Assembly (NCBI GenBank): GCA_937907435.1
Contig: CALCIA010000021.1
Span: 1 to 35,772, forward strand
Direction: 5' to 3'
From: an uncultured Actinomycetes bacterium
GTDB taxonomy: Bacteria > Actinomycetota > Thermoleophilia > Solirubrobacterales > 70-9
Length of the DNA: 35,772 nt
Both the position numbers and the translations under genes were made by a program. Positions 1 through 7,871 of this stretch are shown piece after piece (position 1 is the stretch's first letter; the number at the start of each line of letters is the position of its first letter). Below the pieces are notes generated by a model. That model was not told the origin of the DNA. It did not search any database and saw nothing but the letters and a program-made list of their open reading frames with translations.

Positions 1-6
1 CCTGCC

Positions 7-54
7 CGGGCCGTGGCGAGAGGGGCGGGTCCCTACCGGGCGACAGCTTGCGGG
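7..54 (+). repeat. Terminal inverted repeat, left copy
   Basis: This 48-base stretch matches the reverse complement of 35723-35772. The first 21 and last 19 bases are identical, with a short divergent centre of 8 versus 10 bases. The copies lie at the extreme edges of the window in opposite orientation and carry no ORF. A dispersed intergenic repeat at which assembly stopped is the simplest reading; the ends of a real mobile unit is the alternative. Confidence 0.75.
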
Positions 55-70
55 GAACCGAACCCCCGAC

Positions 71-120
71 GTTGATGGGCCGAAAACTAGCCCTATAGAC
101 GTAGTTTTCGGCCCATCAAC
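71..120. repeat. Palindrome A (19-bp arms, 12-nt loop)
   Basis: Perfect inverted repeat: left arm gttgatgggccgaaaacta at 71-89, right arm at 102-120, loop gccctatagacg. It sits just beyond the 3' end of the histidine kinase gene. Its arms are nearly identical to those of palindrome B (21581-21629), and the degenerate copy C is at 32535-32583. It may act as a 3'-end structure, but there is no terminal T-tract. Confidence 0.85.
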
Positions 121-138
121 ATCGGGCGCCGAAATCAC

Positions 139-2049
139 TCACCCAGCCCCCGGCACCGCCAGCCTCATCAGGATCCGGGTGCCGCCGCCGGGGGGGCTCT
201 CGATCTCTAGGTAGCCGTCCAGGGCGGCGACGCGGTCGCGCAGGCCGACCAGGCCGCTGCCGCCGTCGGGCGCGGCGCCGCCGCGGCCGTCGTCGCTGAT
301 CTCCACTCGGAGCACGCCCCCGCTCGCCTCGGCGACGACCCGCGCCCGGGTGGCGCCTGAGTGCTTGACGGTGTTGGTCAGCGCCTCGCTGACGACGAAG
401 TAGGCGGTCGCCTCCACGCCCGGCGGGAAGCGCTCCGCGGTCACGTCGACGTCGACCGGCAGCGGCATCCGCGCGACGACCGCTTGCACCCCGGCCCGCA
501 AGCCGCCGCGGGTGAGGATCGAGGGGAGGATGCCGTGCGAGAGCTCGCGCAGCGCCTCGACCGCGGCTTCGGTGTGCTCGACCGCCTCGTCGATCAGGAC
601 CTCGGCGTCCGGGTCGCCGCCCGCGAGGGAGCGGCGCGCCAGCTTCAGCGTGATCAGCGCATGGACGAGGCGCTGCTGGCCGCCGTCGTGGAGATCGCGG
701 CGGATCCGCCGGCGGGCCTCGTCGGCGGCGGCGACGATCCGCGCCCGCGAGGCGATCAGCTCATTGCGGCTGTCGGCGTTGGCGATCGCGGTGGCGACGA
801 GCGCGGTGAACTCGCCGATCTGCGACTCGGTCTCGGCCGGGAACGCCCCCTCTCGCTTGGAGAAGGCGGCGATCACGCCCCAGAGGCGGCCTTCGACCAG
901 CACCGGGCAGCCGACCGAGGAGCGGATCCCGAGCGCCCGCGCCTCCGCGGCGATCTCCCCCTCGCCGCCGACGAAGCTGTCGATGCGGGCCGGCGCGCCG
1001 GCCTCGAGCACGCTGGCGGCCATGCTCGGGCCGTCGAGCTTGAACCGCCTGCCGGTCGCCATCACGGCCGCCGGGTCGCGGCTCCAGGCGGCGAGCGCGG
1101 TCACCTCGGCGTCGGACTCGTAGCGCTCCATCCACGCCAGGTCGGCGCCGGAGAGCTCGCCGATCTCGCGGGTCACGGTGGCGAAGATGCGCCCCGGCTC
1201 GGCGCCCTCGGCGACCAGCGTCGCGACCCGCCGCAGGGCCCCTTGTTCGAGCAGCAGGCGGTCGAGGTCGTCGCGACTGCGCTCGAGCGAGCGCGCCATC
1301 ACGTTGAAGGAGCGCTCCAGCTCGCCGACCTCGCCCACCCCGGTCTCCGGCAGCCGCACGGAGAAGTCACCCTGCGCGAGGCGGCTCGCCATCGCCGCCC
1401 GGCGCCGCACCGGCCAGGCCACCTGCCGCACCAGGTAGATGGCGAAGGCGGCGATCATCGCGAAGGATCCGACCAGGCCGACGATCCCGAGGACGACCGC
1501 TGCCCGCGCCTCGGCGTGGGCGTCATCCTGGCGTTCGCCCAACCGGGCTCGTTCGGCGGCGTCGAAGTCGTCGATGCGGCCACGGATCGCCGCGACCTTC
1601 CGTTGCCCCTCGGCGGTCACGGCGAGGCTCGAGGCCGCGGGGTCGCCACGGCGCACCGCGGACACCAGCGGGATCGAGTAGTCGCGGATGTAGGACCGCA
1701 CGTCGGCGACGATCCGCTCGGCGCGCTCCTCCTGCGAGGTGCCGACCGCGAGCCCTTCGAGCTTCCGCGCCTTGGCGGGGAACTGCGCCAGGGCGAGTTT
1801 CCACGGTCCCAGGGAACGTTCCTGACCGGTGAGCACGAAGGCGCGCGCCCCGCTCTCGAGGTTGAACACCAGCAGCTCGACGCCGTCGGATGCGGTCAGC
1901 GTCACGCGCGAGTGGTCGGCGAGGCGGGTCGTCTTGCGCACGTCCTCGATCGCCACCAGAAGCAGCACGAAGGTCGCGCCGATCACGAGCGCCAGCACCC
2001 CGCTGGCGGAGGCAAGACGAAAGCTGAGCCGCGAAAACAGCCGCCTCAT
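139..2049 (-). CDS. CHASE3/HAMP/GAF sensor histidine kinase (HisKA_3 type)
   Basis: 636-residue membrane sensor kinase. It has an N-terminal membrane helix (about residues 15-35), a helical extracytoplasmic region resembling CHASE3, a second helix (about 185-207), HAMP, a coiled linker, a GAF domain (about 270-420), then a HisKA_3 dimerisation block with phospho-accepting His in RRDLHDGGQQRL, and a NarL/DesK-type HATPase_c with SEALTN (N-box) and DDGRGG/GLVGLRDR (G-box). Kinases of this type phosphorylate LuxR-type response regulators. None lies in the window, so the partner is outside or unlinked. The ATG is preceded by TAGTCT six bases upstream and has no Shine-Dalgarno, so it is probably leaderless. 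Glu codons are mostly GAG, the cytoplasmic pattern here. The signal sensed is unknown. Confidence 0.9.
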   Translation of the reverse strand: MRRLFSRLSFRLASASGVLALVIGATFVLLLVAIEDVRKTTRLADHSRVTLTASDGVELLVFNLESGARAFVLTGQERSLGPWKLALAQFPAKARKLEGLAVGTSQEERAERIVADVRSYIRDYSIPLVSAVRRGDPAASSLAVTAEGQRKVAAIRGRIDDFDAAERARLGERQDDAHAEARAAVVLGIVGLVGSFAMIAAFAIYLVRQVAWPVRRRAAMASRLAQGDFSVRLPETGVGEVGELERSFNVMARSLERSRDDLDRLLLEQGALRRVATLVAEGAEPGRIFATVTREIGELSGADLAWMERYESDAEVTALAAWSRDPAAVMATGRRFKLDGPSMAASVLEAGAPARIDSFVGGEGEIAAEARALGIRSSVGCPVLVEGRLWGVIAAFSKREGAFPAETESQIGEFTALVATAIANADSRNELIASRARIVAAADEARRRIRRDLHDGGQQRLVHALITLKLARRSLAGGDPDAEVLIDEAVEHTEAAVEALRELSHGILPSILTRGGLRAGVQAVVARMPLPVDVDVTAERFPPGVEATAYFVVSEALTNTVKHSGATRARVVAEASGGVLRVEISDDGRGGAAPDGGSGLVGLRDRVAALDGYLEIESPPGGGTRILMRLAVPGAG

Positions 2050-2149
2050 CGAATGAGACTACATCCGCGAGGTAGGGCAATCCCCACCCTCGGCCTCGGG
2101 ATGTTCGCGGCCGAACCTAGGGCGGGATGCCCTGGCGGAGCGGGGCGTC

Positions 2150-2734
2150 TTGGGAAACCCTCGGAGCATGGCTTCACTGGATCCGGCGACGCGCAAGGTC
2201 ACCTGGCTCGGCCTCGAGCTGGCGGGCGCGCTGATCTGGGCGGTGCAGCGACGGGGCGCGTCGGGGACGCGGCGCACGCCCGACCGGCTGCTGGTGGAGG
2301 ACAGCTCGGGGATGACGGGGCCGGCCCTGGTCGAGCCGGTCGTCGACTACGACATGGTGCTGCCGCCGACGGAGGTCGACCGGGCGCAGGCCAAGGAGCT
2401 CGCCCTGGCGGCCGGCAAGATCGCGCTCCGGGGCGCCGCCCGGCGGCTGCTGGGCGCGGCGGGACGGCTGGTGGTGGGAAAACAGCCGGAGCGCGGCGGG
2501 GCCCGGGCCGCTGCCGTCGAGGTCGTGGCGCCCGCGGAGGACCCGGTCGAGCGGGAGGCCTGGGAGCGGTTCGTCGTCGCGCTCGAAAAGGTGGCGGACC
2601 TGCGCGCGGCCTACGCGATCGCGCCCGACGAAGTGGCCGCCGAGGATCTGCGCTGGGCCGAAGTCGAACTCGAAGACGCGGTCGCGATCGCGGGCGAGTT
2701 CGAGGTCAAGAAGATCCGCTGGCTGCTCACCTGA
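2150..2734 (+). CDS. Hypothetical protein, 194 aa
   Basis: I do not recognise a family. The likely TTG start at 2150 has GGAG nine bases upstream (2137-2140); an ATG at 2168 is possible, but its GGAG is only one base away. The N-terminus has a short semi-hydrophobic stretch (WLGLELAGALIWAV). An Ala/Arg-rich helical middle follows, then an acidic helical C-terminal third. No signal peptide or catalytic motif is visible. It is divergent from the histidine kinase gene and convergent with the SGNH esterase gene. The continuous frame, codon bias and RBS support a real gene; function unknown. Confidence 0.65.
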   Translation: MGNPRSMASLDPATRKVTWLGLELAGALIWAVQRRGASGTRRTPDRLLVEDSSGMTGPALVEPVVDYDMVLPPTEVDRAQAKELALAAGKIALRGAARRLLGAAGRLVVGKQPERGGARAAAVEVVAPAEDPVEREAWERFVVALEKVADLRAAYAIAPDEVAAEDLRWAEVELEDAVAIAGEFEVKKIRWLLT

Positions 2735-2826
2735 GCCCGCGGCGCGCGAAGCTTCCCCCGAACAGTCCAGCCAGGGACAGAGCGGGCGAGGGGCCCCTTC
2801 GGCCCCTCGCCCGGATCCGTCGAATT

Positions 2827-3627
2827 TCAGCCGGTGACCCCGTGCACTACGGGGTAGTAACCGCTCGCGTGACCGGTTACCTTCGGGTGGTAGCTTTCGC
2901 TCGTCGGGTTGGAGAGGCCGTTGATCCACTCCGTCGAGGAGCCGCCGCCACCGTCACACACGGCGTGCCCGATGAAGGCCGGGATCACGTCGCGGAAGAC
3001 GAAGTTCGACCCCGCCCGCGTCGCCGCGGCGCTGAGCGTGTTCTTCAGCATGTCGGCAGTTTCATTCAGCCTCGTCTCCTCGCTGGGACTGAAGAAGGTC
3101 AGCGCGTTGCAGTCTTCGCCGTTGAACAGGCGCGGGTAGTCGAGCACGATCACTTTCGCGTTCGGCGCGTGGGACTTGATCGCGTTGTTCACTTCGTCGA
3201 GCCTGCCCGGCAGCGTGTTTTTGATGATGCTCTGGGCTTCGTTGATCGCCCCGTTGCAGTCCGATAGCCACCCGGGCAGGGCGCATTCGGTGATCACGCT
3301 GGAGAAGCCGGCGTCGTTGCCGCCGATCGTGTAGGTCACCCAGTTGGTTTCCGAGGTGACGCTGGAGACCTGCGAGCTGAGCAGCGACGACGTGGTCGCC
3401 CCGGAACACGCCGCGTCGACGAACGTCCAGGTCGGGTGCGCTTCGTGCAACAGGTACGGGTACGCGTACACCGACCGCTGGCACGACGGTTCGTAGAACG
3501 TGCGCGTCCCGGTTCCAGACGAGTACGAGTCGCCGAGCGCCACGTACTTCGTCGCCATCGCCTGCGCCGCGAACGCCAGGCAGATCGCGACCACACCGAG
3601 GACAACGGAAATGCGAATCCGATTCAT
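2827..3627 (-). CDS. Secreted SGNH/GDSL esterase-lipase
   Basis: 266 residues from the ATG at 3627, which has GGAGGAG at good spacing; an upstream in-frame start would only add an unlikely leader. A signal peptide (MNRIRISVVL..., cleavage near AMA/TKY) is followed by the SGNH blocks: GDSYSSG with nucleophile Ser34, IGGNDAG with oxyanion Gly/Asn (about 102-104), and SYHP with catalytic His247. The usual Asp before the His is replaced (SESYHP), as in actinobacterial esterases reported to use a Ser-His dyad with a backbone carbonyl. Six cysteines (49, 74, 115, 124, 173, 224) could form three disulfides, as in Streptomyces secreted lipases. It probably hydrolyses extracellular acyl esters; the substrate cannot be inferred. 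Glu codons are GAA-rich. Confidence 0.92.
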   Translation of the reverse strand: MNRIRISVVLGVVAICLAFAAQAMATKYVALGDSYSSGTGTRTFYEPSCQRSVYAYPYLLHEAHPTWTFVDAACSGATTSSLLSSQVSSVTSETNWVTYTIGGNDAGFSSVITECALPGWLSDCNGAINEAQSIIKNTLPGRLDEVNNAIKSHAPNAKVIVLDYPRLFNGEDCNALTFFSPSEETRLNETADMLKNTLSAAATRAGSNFVFRDVIPAFIGHAVCDGGGGSSTEWINGLSNPTSESYHPKVTGHASGYYPVVHGVTG

Positions 3628-3732
3628 GAGCTCTCCTCCCGAAGAGTCGATGCCGGGCCCTTTTCCCGGCAGTTCGACCGAAGCTCTCATCGCACACGAT
3701 TGTTGTCAACTATTCAGGACTCCTCTACTAAT

Positions 3733-4215
3733 ATGTACCGCGCTGTCGGGGCGATTCGCAATGATGCGCGGGTGGCGGGGATCCTTAATCGGAGCGGCAG
3801 GCGTGCGCGCGCGGACACGAAGACCACCTTCCTGGTGGCCTCGGGCATGGTCGAGCTCGCCGCCGGAGCGACGAGCGGCTGGGTCTACACCCTGGTCCGC
3901 ACCCGTCCCGACCTCGCATCTCGCCTCGGCATCCGCAGCGGCGCCCGGATCCGCCAATGGCACCTCGACCTCGCGATGCTCGGCACCGCGACCGTCGCCA
4001 GTGGACTTGCCAACCCGAACCCCCCACGCGTCGCCGCCACCGCCCTCGGCATCGGCGCCTGGACCAACGCGATGGCCTTCCTCCCCCTCGCCTTCCACCC
4101 CGACCTCGACCGCCACCCCGCCTACCGTGCCTACGCCGGCGCGTCTTTCGTCTTCACGACTGTCGGCTTCGTCGGCATGGCAGCCGACGCGGTTCGCCGG
4201 CGGACAACCGGCTAG
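3733..4215 (+). CDS. Small four-helix membrane protein
   Basis: 160 residues from ATG at 3733. Four predicted membrane segments: TFLVASGMVELAAG..., WHLDLAMLGTATVASGLA, VAATALGIGAWTNAMAFLPLAF and YAGASFVFTTVGFVGMAADAV. The four-helix layout with a polar ARIRQWHLD turn weakly recalls hydroxylaminobenzene mutase-type small membrane proteins, but that is a guess. No clear Shine-Dalgarno precedes the ATG. TTGTCA and TACTAA with a 17-base gap lie immediately upstream, so translation might start at a later codon such as the GTG 16 codons in. Divergent from the SGNH esterase. Function unknown. Confidence 0.65.
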   Translation: MYRAVGAIRNDARVAGILNRSGRRARADTKTTFLVASGMVELAAGATSGWVYTLVRTRPDLASRLGIRSGARIRQWHLDLAMLGTATVASGLANPNPPRVAATALGIGAWTNAMAFLPLAFHPDLDRHPAYRAYAGASFVFTTVGFVGMAADAVRRRTTG

Positions 4216-4270
4216 CGCGCCACACGATGGCGGAGGTCCGTCGGCCGGCGGCGCCGACGGCGGTCGATCT

Positions 4271-4732
4271 CTACCGCAGGTGGAAGACGAAGTCGAAAGC
4301 GGTCCCCTTCTTGTTGTGATACCTGAGATCCATCTCGCCTCGGGCGGTCGCGTATGCCCCGGTTCCGCCGGTGATCGCGAGCACGGTATTGCCCGCGTCG
4401 GAGAATTTGCCCTCCACGGCGATCGAGCCTGATTTCAGGAACGTAGTCCAGTTGCACTCCCAGAACTTGCCGACAACCGTGCGGATGCAGTAGCCCTGGT
4501 CCGAGCCCACCTGGCGCTTGTTGGCGCTGTCGTAGACCTTGTTCGCGAAGGTCAAGACGTTGCCCAGCTTGTCATTGGCCGAGTCCCCGTTCGTGACGGC
4601 ATCCGTGGTTGCTCGCTCGACGACATGAATCACCGTCGCCTTGGGTGCGCCGACTGCCGACTGGACGAAGCCGAGCGAGAGAGCCGCCGCAACCGCGACG
4701 ACCAGCAGGATCGAAGGCCGAATCATCTTCAT
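4271..4732 (-). CDS. Secreted allene-oxide-cyclase-barrel-like protein
   Basis: 153 residues from the ATG at 4732, with AGGAG eight bases upstream; a longer frame to 4900 lacks support. A signal peptide (about residues 1-29, ending SAVGA) is followed by one beta-barrel domain. The ATVIHVVERATTD... beginning, the GNVLTFANKVYD strand, a central cysteine pair (YCIRTV/WECNW) and the GNTVLAITGGTGAYATARGEM block resemble the allene oxide cyclase/dirigent-like barrel superfamily. Bacterial members are secreted and largely uncharacterised, so enzymatic cyclase activity should not be assumed. It stands alone between a membrane protein gene and the MFS gene. Confidence 0.75.
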   Translation of the reverse strand: MKMIRPSILLVVAVAAALSLGFVQSAVGAPKATVIHVVERATTDAVTNGDSANDKLGNVLTFANKVYDSANKRQVGSDQGYCIRTVVGKFWECNWTTFLKSGSIAVEGKFSDAGNTVLAITGGTGAYATARGEMDLRYHNKKGTAFDFVFHLR

Positions 4733-5046
4733 GTTCGCGCTCCTTGATGGCGGTCCTTGCCCTGCCTCCAGGCAACGATAGATCGGCCGTGCTCCCACGG
4801 CAACGGTGAACGCCCCCACAGCCGGAGCTCGATCACCGGACCCGATCGAAGCCTTCGCCGACACCGACCTCGAGCCCCTTTTCCTCGCCGCCCGGCGCAC
4901 TGTCGTCGACCTGGCGCGTTGAGCCCGCGCGGCCTACGCGCTCCCCCGGACGAGCTCCCCGAGCCTCCCGGCACGAAGCTCGGGACGGACGCTTTGTGGC
5001 GGATCCACACCGCGGACGTTCCCTCATGGTGACGACTCAGGCCACC

Positions 5047-6240
5047 CTAGCCGGCGACCGAGCTTTCGGCGGCCTCGACTTCGTCGCCGGGCAGACTGGG
5101 GCGGTTCAGCTCGCGGACCACGCCGAGGGCAAGGAGGCTGGTGCCGGCGGCGAGGAGGAACGCGGCGCGGAAGCCGAGGAACGCGGTGATCTGGCCGGTG
5201 ATCACGCCCGCGACGAGGACGCCGAGATCCCAGAAGCTTGCCATCAGGCCGACGGCCGTGCCGGGAACCGCCGCCTTCGTGCGCTGCAGGGTGACCGCGA
5301 CAGCGGCCGGGAACATCAGGCTGACCCCGACACCGGTGAGCGCATCGCCGAACAGCCCGACTGCCGGTCCATGCGCGAGCGCGATGATGAGCAGCCCGAT
5401 CGCCTCGACGGCGAGGCAGACCGAGGCGACGATCGCGCCGCCGAACCGATCGACGAAGGGACTCCCGACCGAACGCGCGACGAGGAAGCCGGCGGCGAAG
5501 ACGAACAGCGCAAGGCGTTCGCCGCCGATCCCGCTGTCGGCGAAGAAGAGGACGAGGCCGGCGGCGATCGTGCCGTAGCCGTAGGCAGAGAGGCCGAAGC
5601 CGATGCCCGGGAGAGCCGCGCCGGCCGGGACGACCTCGCGCCAGTGCCCGGGCCAGATCGCCGACCAGGATGCGCCGGCGTGCCGGCGCGGAGTCGAGGC
5701 GGTCAGCACCGTGGACAGCAGCCCCAGGCCGATCACCATCCACCAGCCGGCGCTCGCGTCGCGGCCCCCGCCGTCGGCCCCGAGCGCCAGCAGCGGTCCG
5801 GCAGCGAGGCCGCCCCACATCGAGAGTCCGAACCAGCCCGCGACGCGGCCGCGCCGGACGGCGGGCGTACCGGCCAAGACCCAGGGCAGGGCCGCCGAGA
5901 AGAGCGCCGCCTCCCCGGCGCCCATGACCAGGCGGAACGCGAGCAGGACGGCAAGGCTCCCGGCCATCAGTTGGCCGGCCGCACCGGCGGCGATCAGCAG
6001 CCCGCCCGCGAGGACGACCACCCGCGCGAGTCCGGCGTCGCCGGCGCGACCGGCCAGCGGGCGACAGATCGCGGTCGCGGCGAAGGCGATGCCGACCGCC
6101 CAACCCGCGGCGGCCGGACCGGAATCGAAACGTTCGGTGACGAATCCCGGCAGCAACTGCAGGGTCGCGCCGAAGCCGAGGTAGCCGCTGAACACCGCCA
6201 GCCAGAGGCGGCGGATCGGCGTTGCCCGAGGCGGAGACAT
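5047..6240 (-). CDS. Major facilitator superfamily transporter
   Basis: 397 residues from ATG at 6240. About twelve hydrophobic segments, with MFS-type loops such as RPLAGRAGDAGLARV between helices 2 and 3 and RLVMGAGEAALF in helix 4, suggest drug/metabolite export by proton antiport. The start at 6240 is chosen over ATG 6267 because TACCAT lies seven bases upstream, with TTGACG a further 16 bases away; this looks like a leaderless promoter. It is divergent from the adjacent TetR gene and shares a palindromic operator with it, so TetR probably represses it. The substrate is unknown. Confidence 0.88.
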   Translation of the reverse strand: MSPPRATPIRRLWLAVFSGYLGFGATLQLLPGFVTERFDSGPAAAGWAVGIAFAATAICRPLAGRAGDAGLARVVVLAGGLLIAAGAAGQLMAGSLAVLLAFRLVMGAGEAALFSAALPWVLAGTPAVRRGRVAGWFGLSMWGGLAAGPLLALGADGGGRDASAGWWMVIGLGLLSTVLTASTPRRHAGASWSAIWPGHWREVVPAGAALPGIGFGLSAYGYGTIAAGLVLFFADSGIGGERLALFVFAAGFLVARSVGSPFVDRFGGAIVASVCLAVEAIGLLIIALAHGPAVGLFGDALTGVGVSLMFPAAVAVTLQRTKAAVPGTAVGLMASFWDLGVLVAGVITGQITAFLGFRAAFLLAAGTSLLALGVVRELNRPSLPGDEVEAAESSVAG

Positions 6241-6244
6241 CGCG

Positions 6245-6293
6245 GAGATGGTACTGATCTGTTTCATATCGTCAAACCGACCGGTACCATCTC
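6245..6293. promoter_or_regulatory. Palindromic operator/divergent promoter between MFS and TetR genes
   Basis: A perfect 10-bp inverted repeat, gagatggtac at 6245-6254 and gtaccatctc at 6284-6293, spans the divergent spacer. Each arm contains TACCAT on its outward-reading strand, seven bases before an ATG (6240 on minus, 6298 on plus). TTGACG at +6270-6275 (minus strand) makes a plausible -35 for the MFS gene. TetR binding here would block both promoters. Confidence 0.55.
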
Positions 6294-6317
6294 TGCCATG
6301 AGAGGAGCCGCTGCACC

Positions 6318-6938
6318 ATGCCCGTAGCCGCGGGGGAAACGCTCGATCCGCGGCGGACCCGACGGCGGATCCTCGATGCCGCCGCGGAGCTCTTCTACGC
6401 ACGCGGGGTGAACGCCGTCGGCGTCAACGAGATCGCCGCCGCGGCGGGAGCGTCGAAGGTCTCGCTCTACCGCAACTTCGAATCCAAGGACGACCTCGTC
6501 GCGGCCGTTGTCGCCGAGCGCTCGGATCGCGTTCACGGCTGGCTGCGGGCCGGCAGCGATGACGCGCCCGCCGGAACGGCGCGGATCCTGAAGCTCTTCG
6601 ATCTCCTCGCCGAATGGTTCGCCGAGCCCGGCTTCCGCGGGTGCGCCGTCCTCAATACGGCGGTCGACACCCGCGCCGCGTCCCGCTCAGGCGAGCGGGA
6701 CGCGGCGCGGGAGATCGCCACGACCGTGCACCGTCACCTCGAGCGCTATCTCGAGCTTTTGACCGAGCTGCTCGCCGAACTCGAGCCGCCCCCGACCGAC
6801 GCCGACTTCCTCGCCCGCCAGTTGCTCGTCTTGATCGAGGGCGCCACCGCCGTGGCCGCCGCCCGGCCGGACGAGGCGACGCGCTCGCTGGCCGCCGCCC
6901 GGGCCGCCGCCGCGGCGCTCATCGCCGGCCGCTCCTGA
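6318..6938 (+). CDS. TetR/AcrR-family transcriptional repressor
   Basis: 206 residues. The N-terminal helix-turn-helix (about residues 12-60) has the canonical RRRILDAAAELFYARG...VNEIAAAAGASKVSLYRNFESKDDLVAAV. The C-terminal helical ligand/dimer domain includes FRGCAVLNTAVD, typical of a TetR subgroup. The ATG at 6318 has AGAGGAG ten bases upstream. An out-of-frame ATG at 6298 opens a nine-codon ORF spanning this RBS and ending inside the tetR start region. It is divergent from the MFS exporter, so it probably autoregulates and represses that gene. The inducing ligand is unknown. Confidence 0.92.
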   Translation: MPVAAGETLDPRRTRRRILDAAAELFYARGVNAVGVNEIAAAAGASKVSLYRNFESKDDLVAAVVAERSDRVHGWLRAGSDDAPAGTARILKLFDLLAEWFAEPGFRGCAVLNTAVDTRAASRSGERDAAREIATTVHRHLERYLELLTELLAELEPPPTDADFLARQLLVLIEGATAVAAARPDEATRSLAAARAAAAALIAGRS

Positions 6939-7296
6939 CCACCCGCCGTAAGCGAGGCATCCGCCGGTGGCCCCGGCAGGCCTGATCCTTCGCCCTAGGC
7001 GGCGAGTTGGTCGGCCTCGGGCGGCGGCACCTCGAAGCAGGCATCGCCACCCCTTGAGGGCTGTCGAACCGAGATACCCTGATTGGCAGCCGAAAGGTCC
7101 CGAGGCATATTCGCTCACCTCGCTCCCGGCGTCAGCCTGGCCGATGAGTTGATCGCGGATCGGCGCGCAGAAGTCCATGCGGAGGCCGAAAAAGACGCCC
7201 AGCGAAAAGGCGGCTCCTGATGATCACGTGCTGGCAGATCTACGCTTGCGTCTCGGATTCGATCCATCGACACAAAAGGCGCGGTACCGTTTCCCA
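6939..7296. other. Intergenic stretch, no gene supported
   Basis: About 360 bases between tetR and hicB. An upstream extension of the HicB frame reaches 7177, but that segment does not resemble the family and carries no RBS. I see no tRNA, terminator or repeat. A TACCGT at 7285-7290 probably serves as the -10 for hicB. Confidence 0.5.
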
Positions 7297-7527
7297 ATGG
7301 CTGCTTCCATCGACTTCACGATCTCCTTCGAGCCCCCCGACGAGCAGGGCTGGATCGTCGCGCGCGTGCTTGAGGTTCCCGGGGCGATGAGCCAGGGACG
7401 GACGCGTGAGGAGGCTCGCGAGAACGCCCTGGACGCCCTGCGCACCGTGCTGACTCCCGACGAGGAGCTGGAGGGCCAGACGCCCGACGCCGATCGGGAG
7501 CACCTGCGCTTCACCGCTGCGGCGTGA
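7297..7527 (+). CDS. HicB-family antitoxin
   Basis: 76 residues from ATG 7297. The fold-defining HicB pattern is visible: a strand FTISFEPPDEQGWIVARVLEVPG, then MSQGRTREEARENALDALRTVL, the partial RNase-H-like domain that binds the toxin. The short C-terminal tail shows no obvious DNA-binding domain. TACCGT six bases before the ATG and no Shine-Dalgarno suggest a leaderless mRNA. The stop overlaps the GTG of the toxin gene, so the pair is translationally coupled. Antitoxin-first order is one of the two known hic arrangements. Confidence 0.85.
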   Translation: MAASIDFTISFEPPDEQGWIVARVLEVPGAMSQGRTREEARENALDALRTVLTPDEELEGQTPDADREHLRFTAAA

Positions 7528-7715
7528 AACGTCGCGACCTCGAACGCCACCTGACCGCTCACGGCTGCCGCGCTGTCGGCGGGACGAAACACGCGAAGTG
7601 GCGCGGGCCTATGAACGAGGTGTCCGCCCTGCCGCGCCACAAAGAGATCGGTCCAGGCCTGGCGCGGGCGATCTGCAAACAGCTCGGTGTGCCAGCTCCC
7701 CGTAATCCCCACTGA
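7524..7715 (+). CDS. HicA-family toxin (mRNA interferase)
   Basis: 63 residues with GTG start at 7524 overlapping the hicB stop. The sequence KRRDLERHLTAHGCRAVGGTKHAKW...NEVSALPRHKEIGPGLARAICKQLGV matches the HicA dsRBD-like fold. The catalytic His is predicted in GGTKHAKW, where many relatives have GSH. LPRHKEIGPGLARAICKQLG is the diagnostic C-terminal helix. Such toxins cleave mRNA when free of HicB. The pair lies some 4 kb outside the integrated element. Confidence 0.85.
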   Translation: MKRRDLERHLTAHGCRAVGGTKHAKWRGPMNEVSALPRHKEIGPGLARAICKQLGVPAPRNPH

Positions 7716-7871
7716 TCGGATCGATCGTCAGGCAAGAGGAGAAGCTCGGCGATCTAGATCGTCTTCCGTTCGGCATTGCTCCCCTTCGATGCCGTGCGGA
7801 GCGCGGACGGCCGGCGTGACCTCAAGCTCTCTACTCAGAACGAGATCGTCAGTTGAGGCCGCCGGGGCGCG

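Noticed and set aside
71..120. Palindrome A as a simple rho-independent terminator
   Set aside because: No T-tract after the stem on either strand, and the same family occurs between divergent genes.
361..3267. 968-codon plus-strand open frame opposite the histidine kinase and beyond
   Set aside because: Composition is Arg/Asp/Gly-rich as expected for antisense of high-GC genes, with no domains. The kinase and esterase on the other strand are clear.
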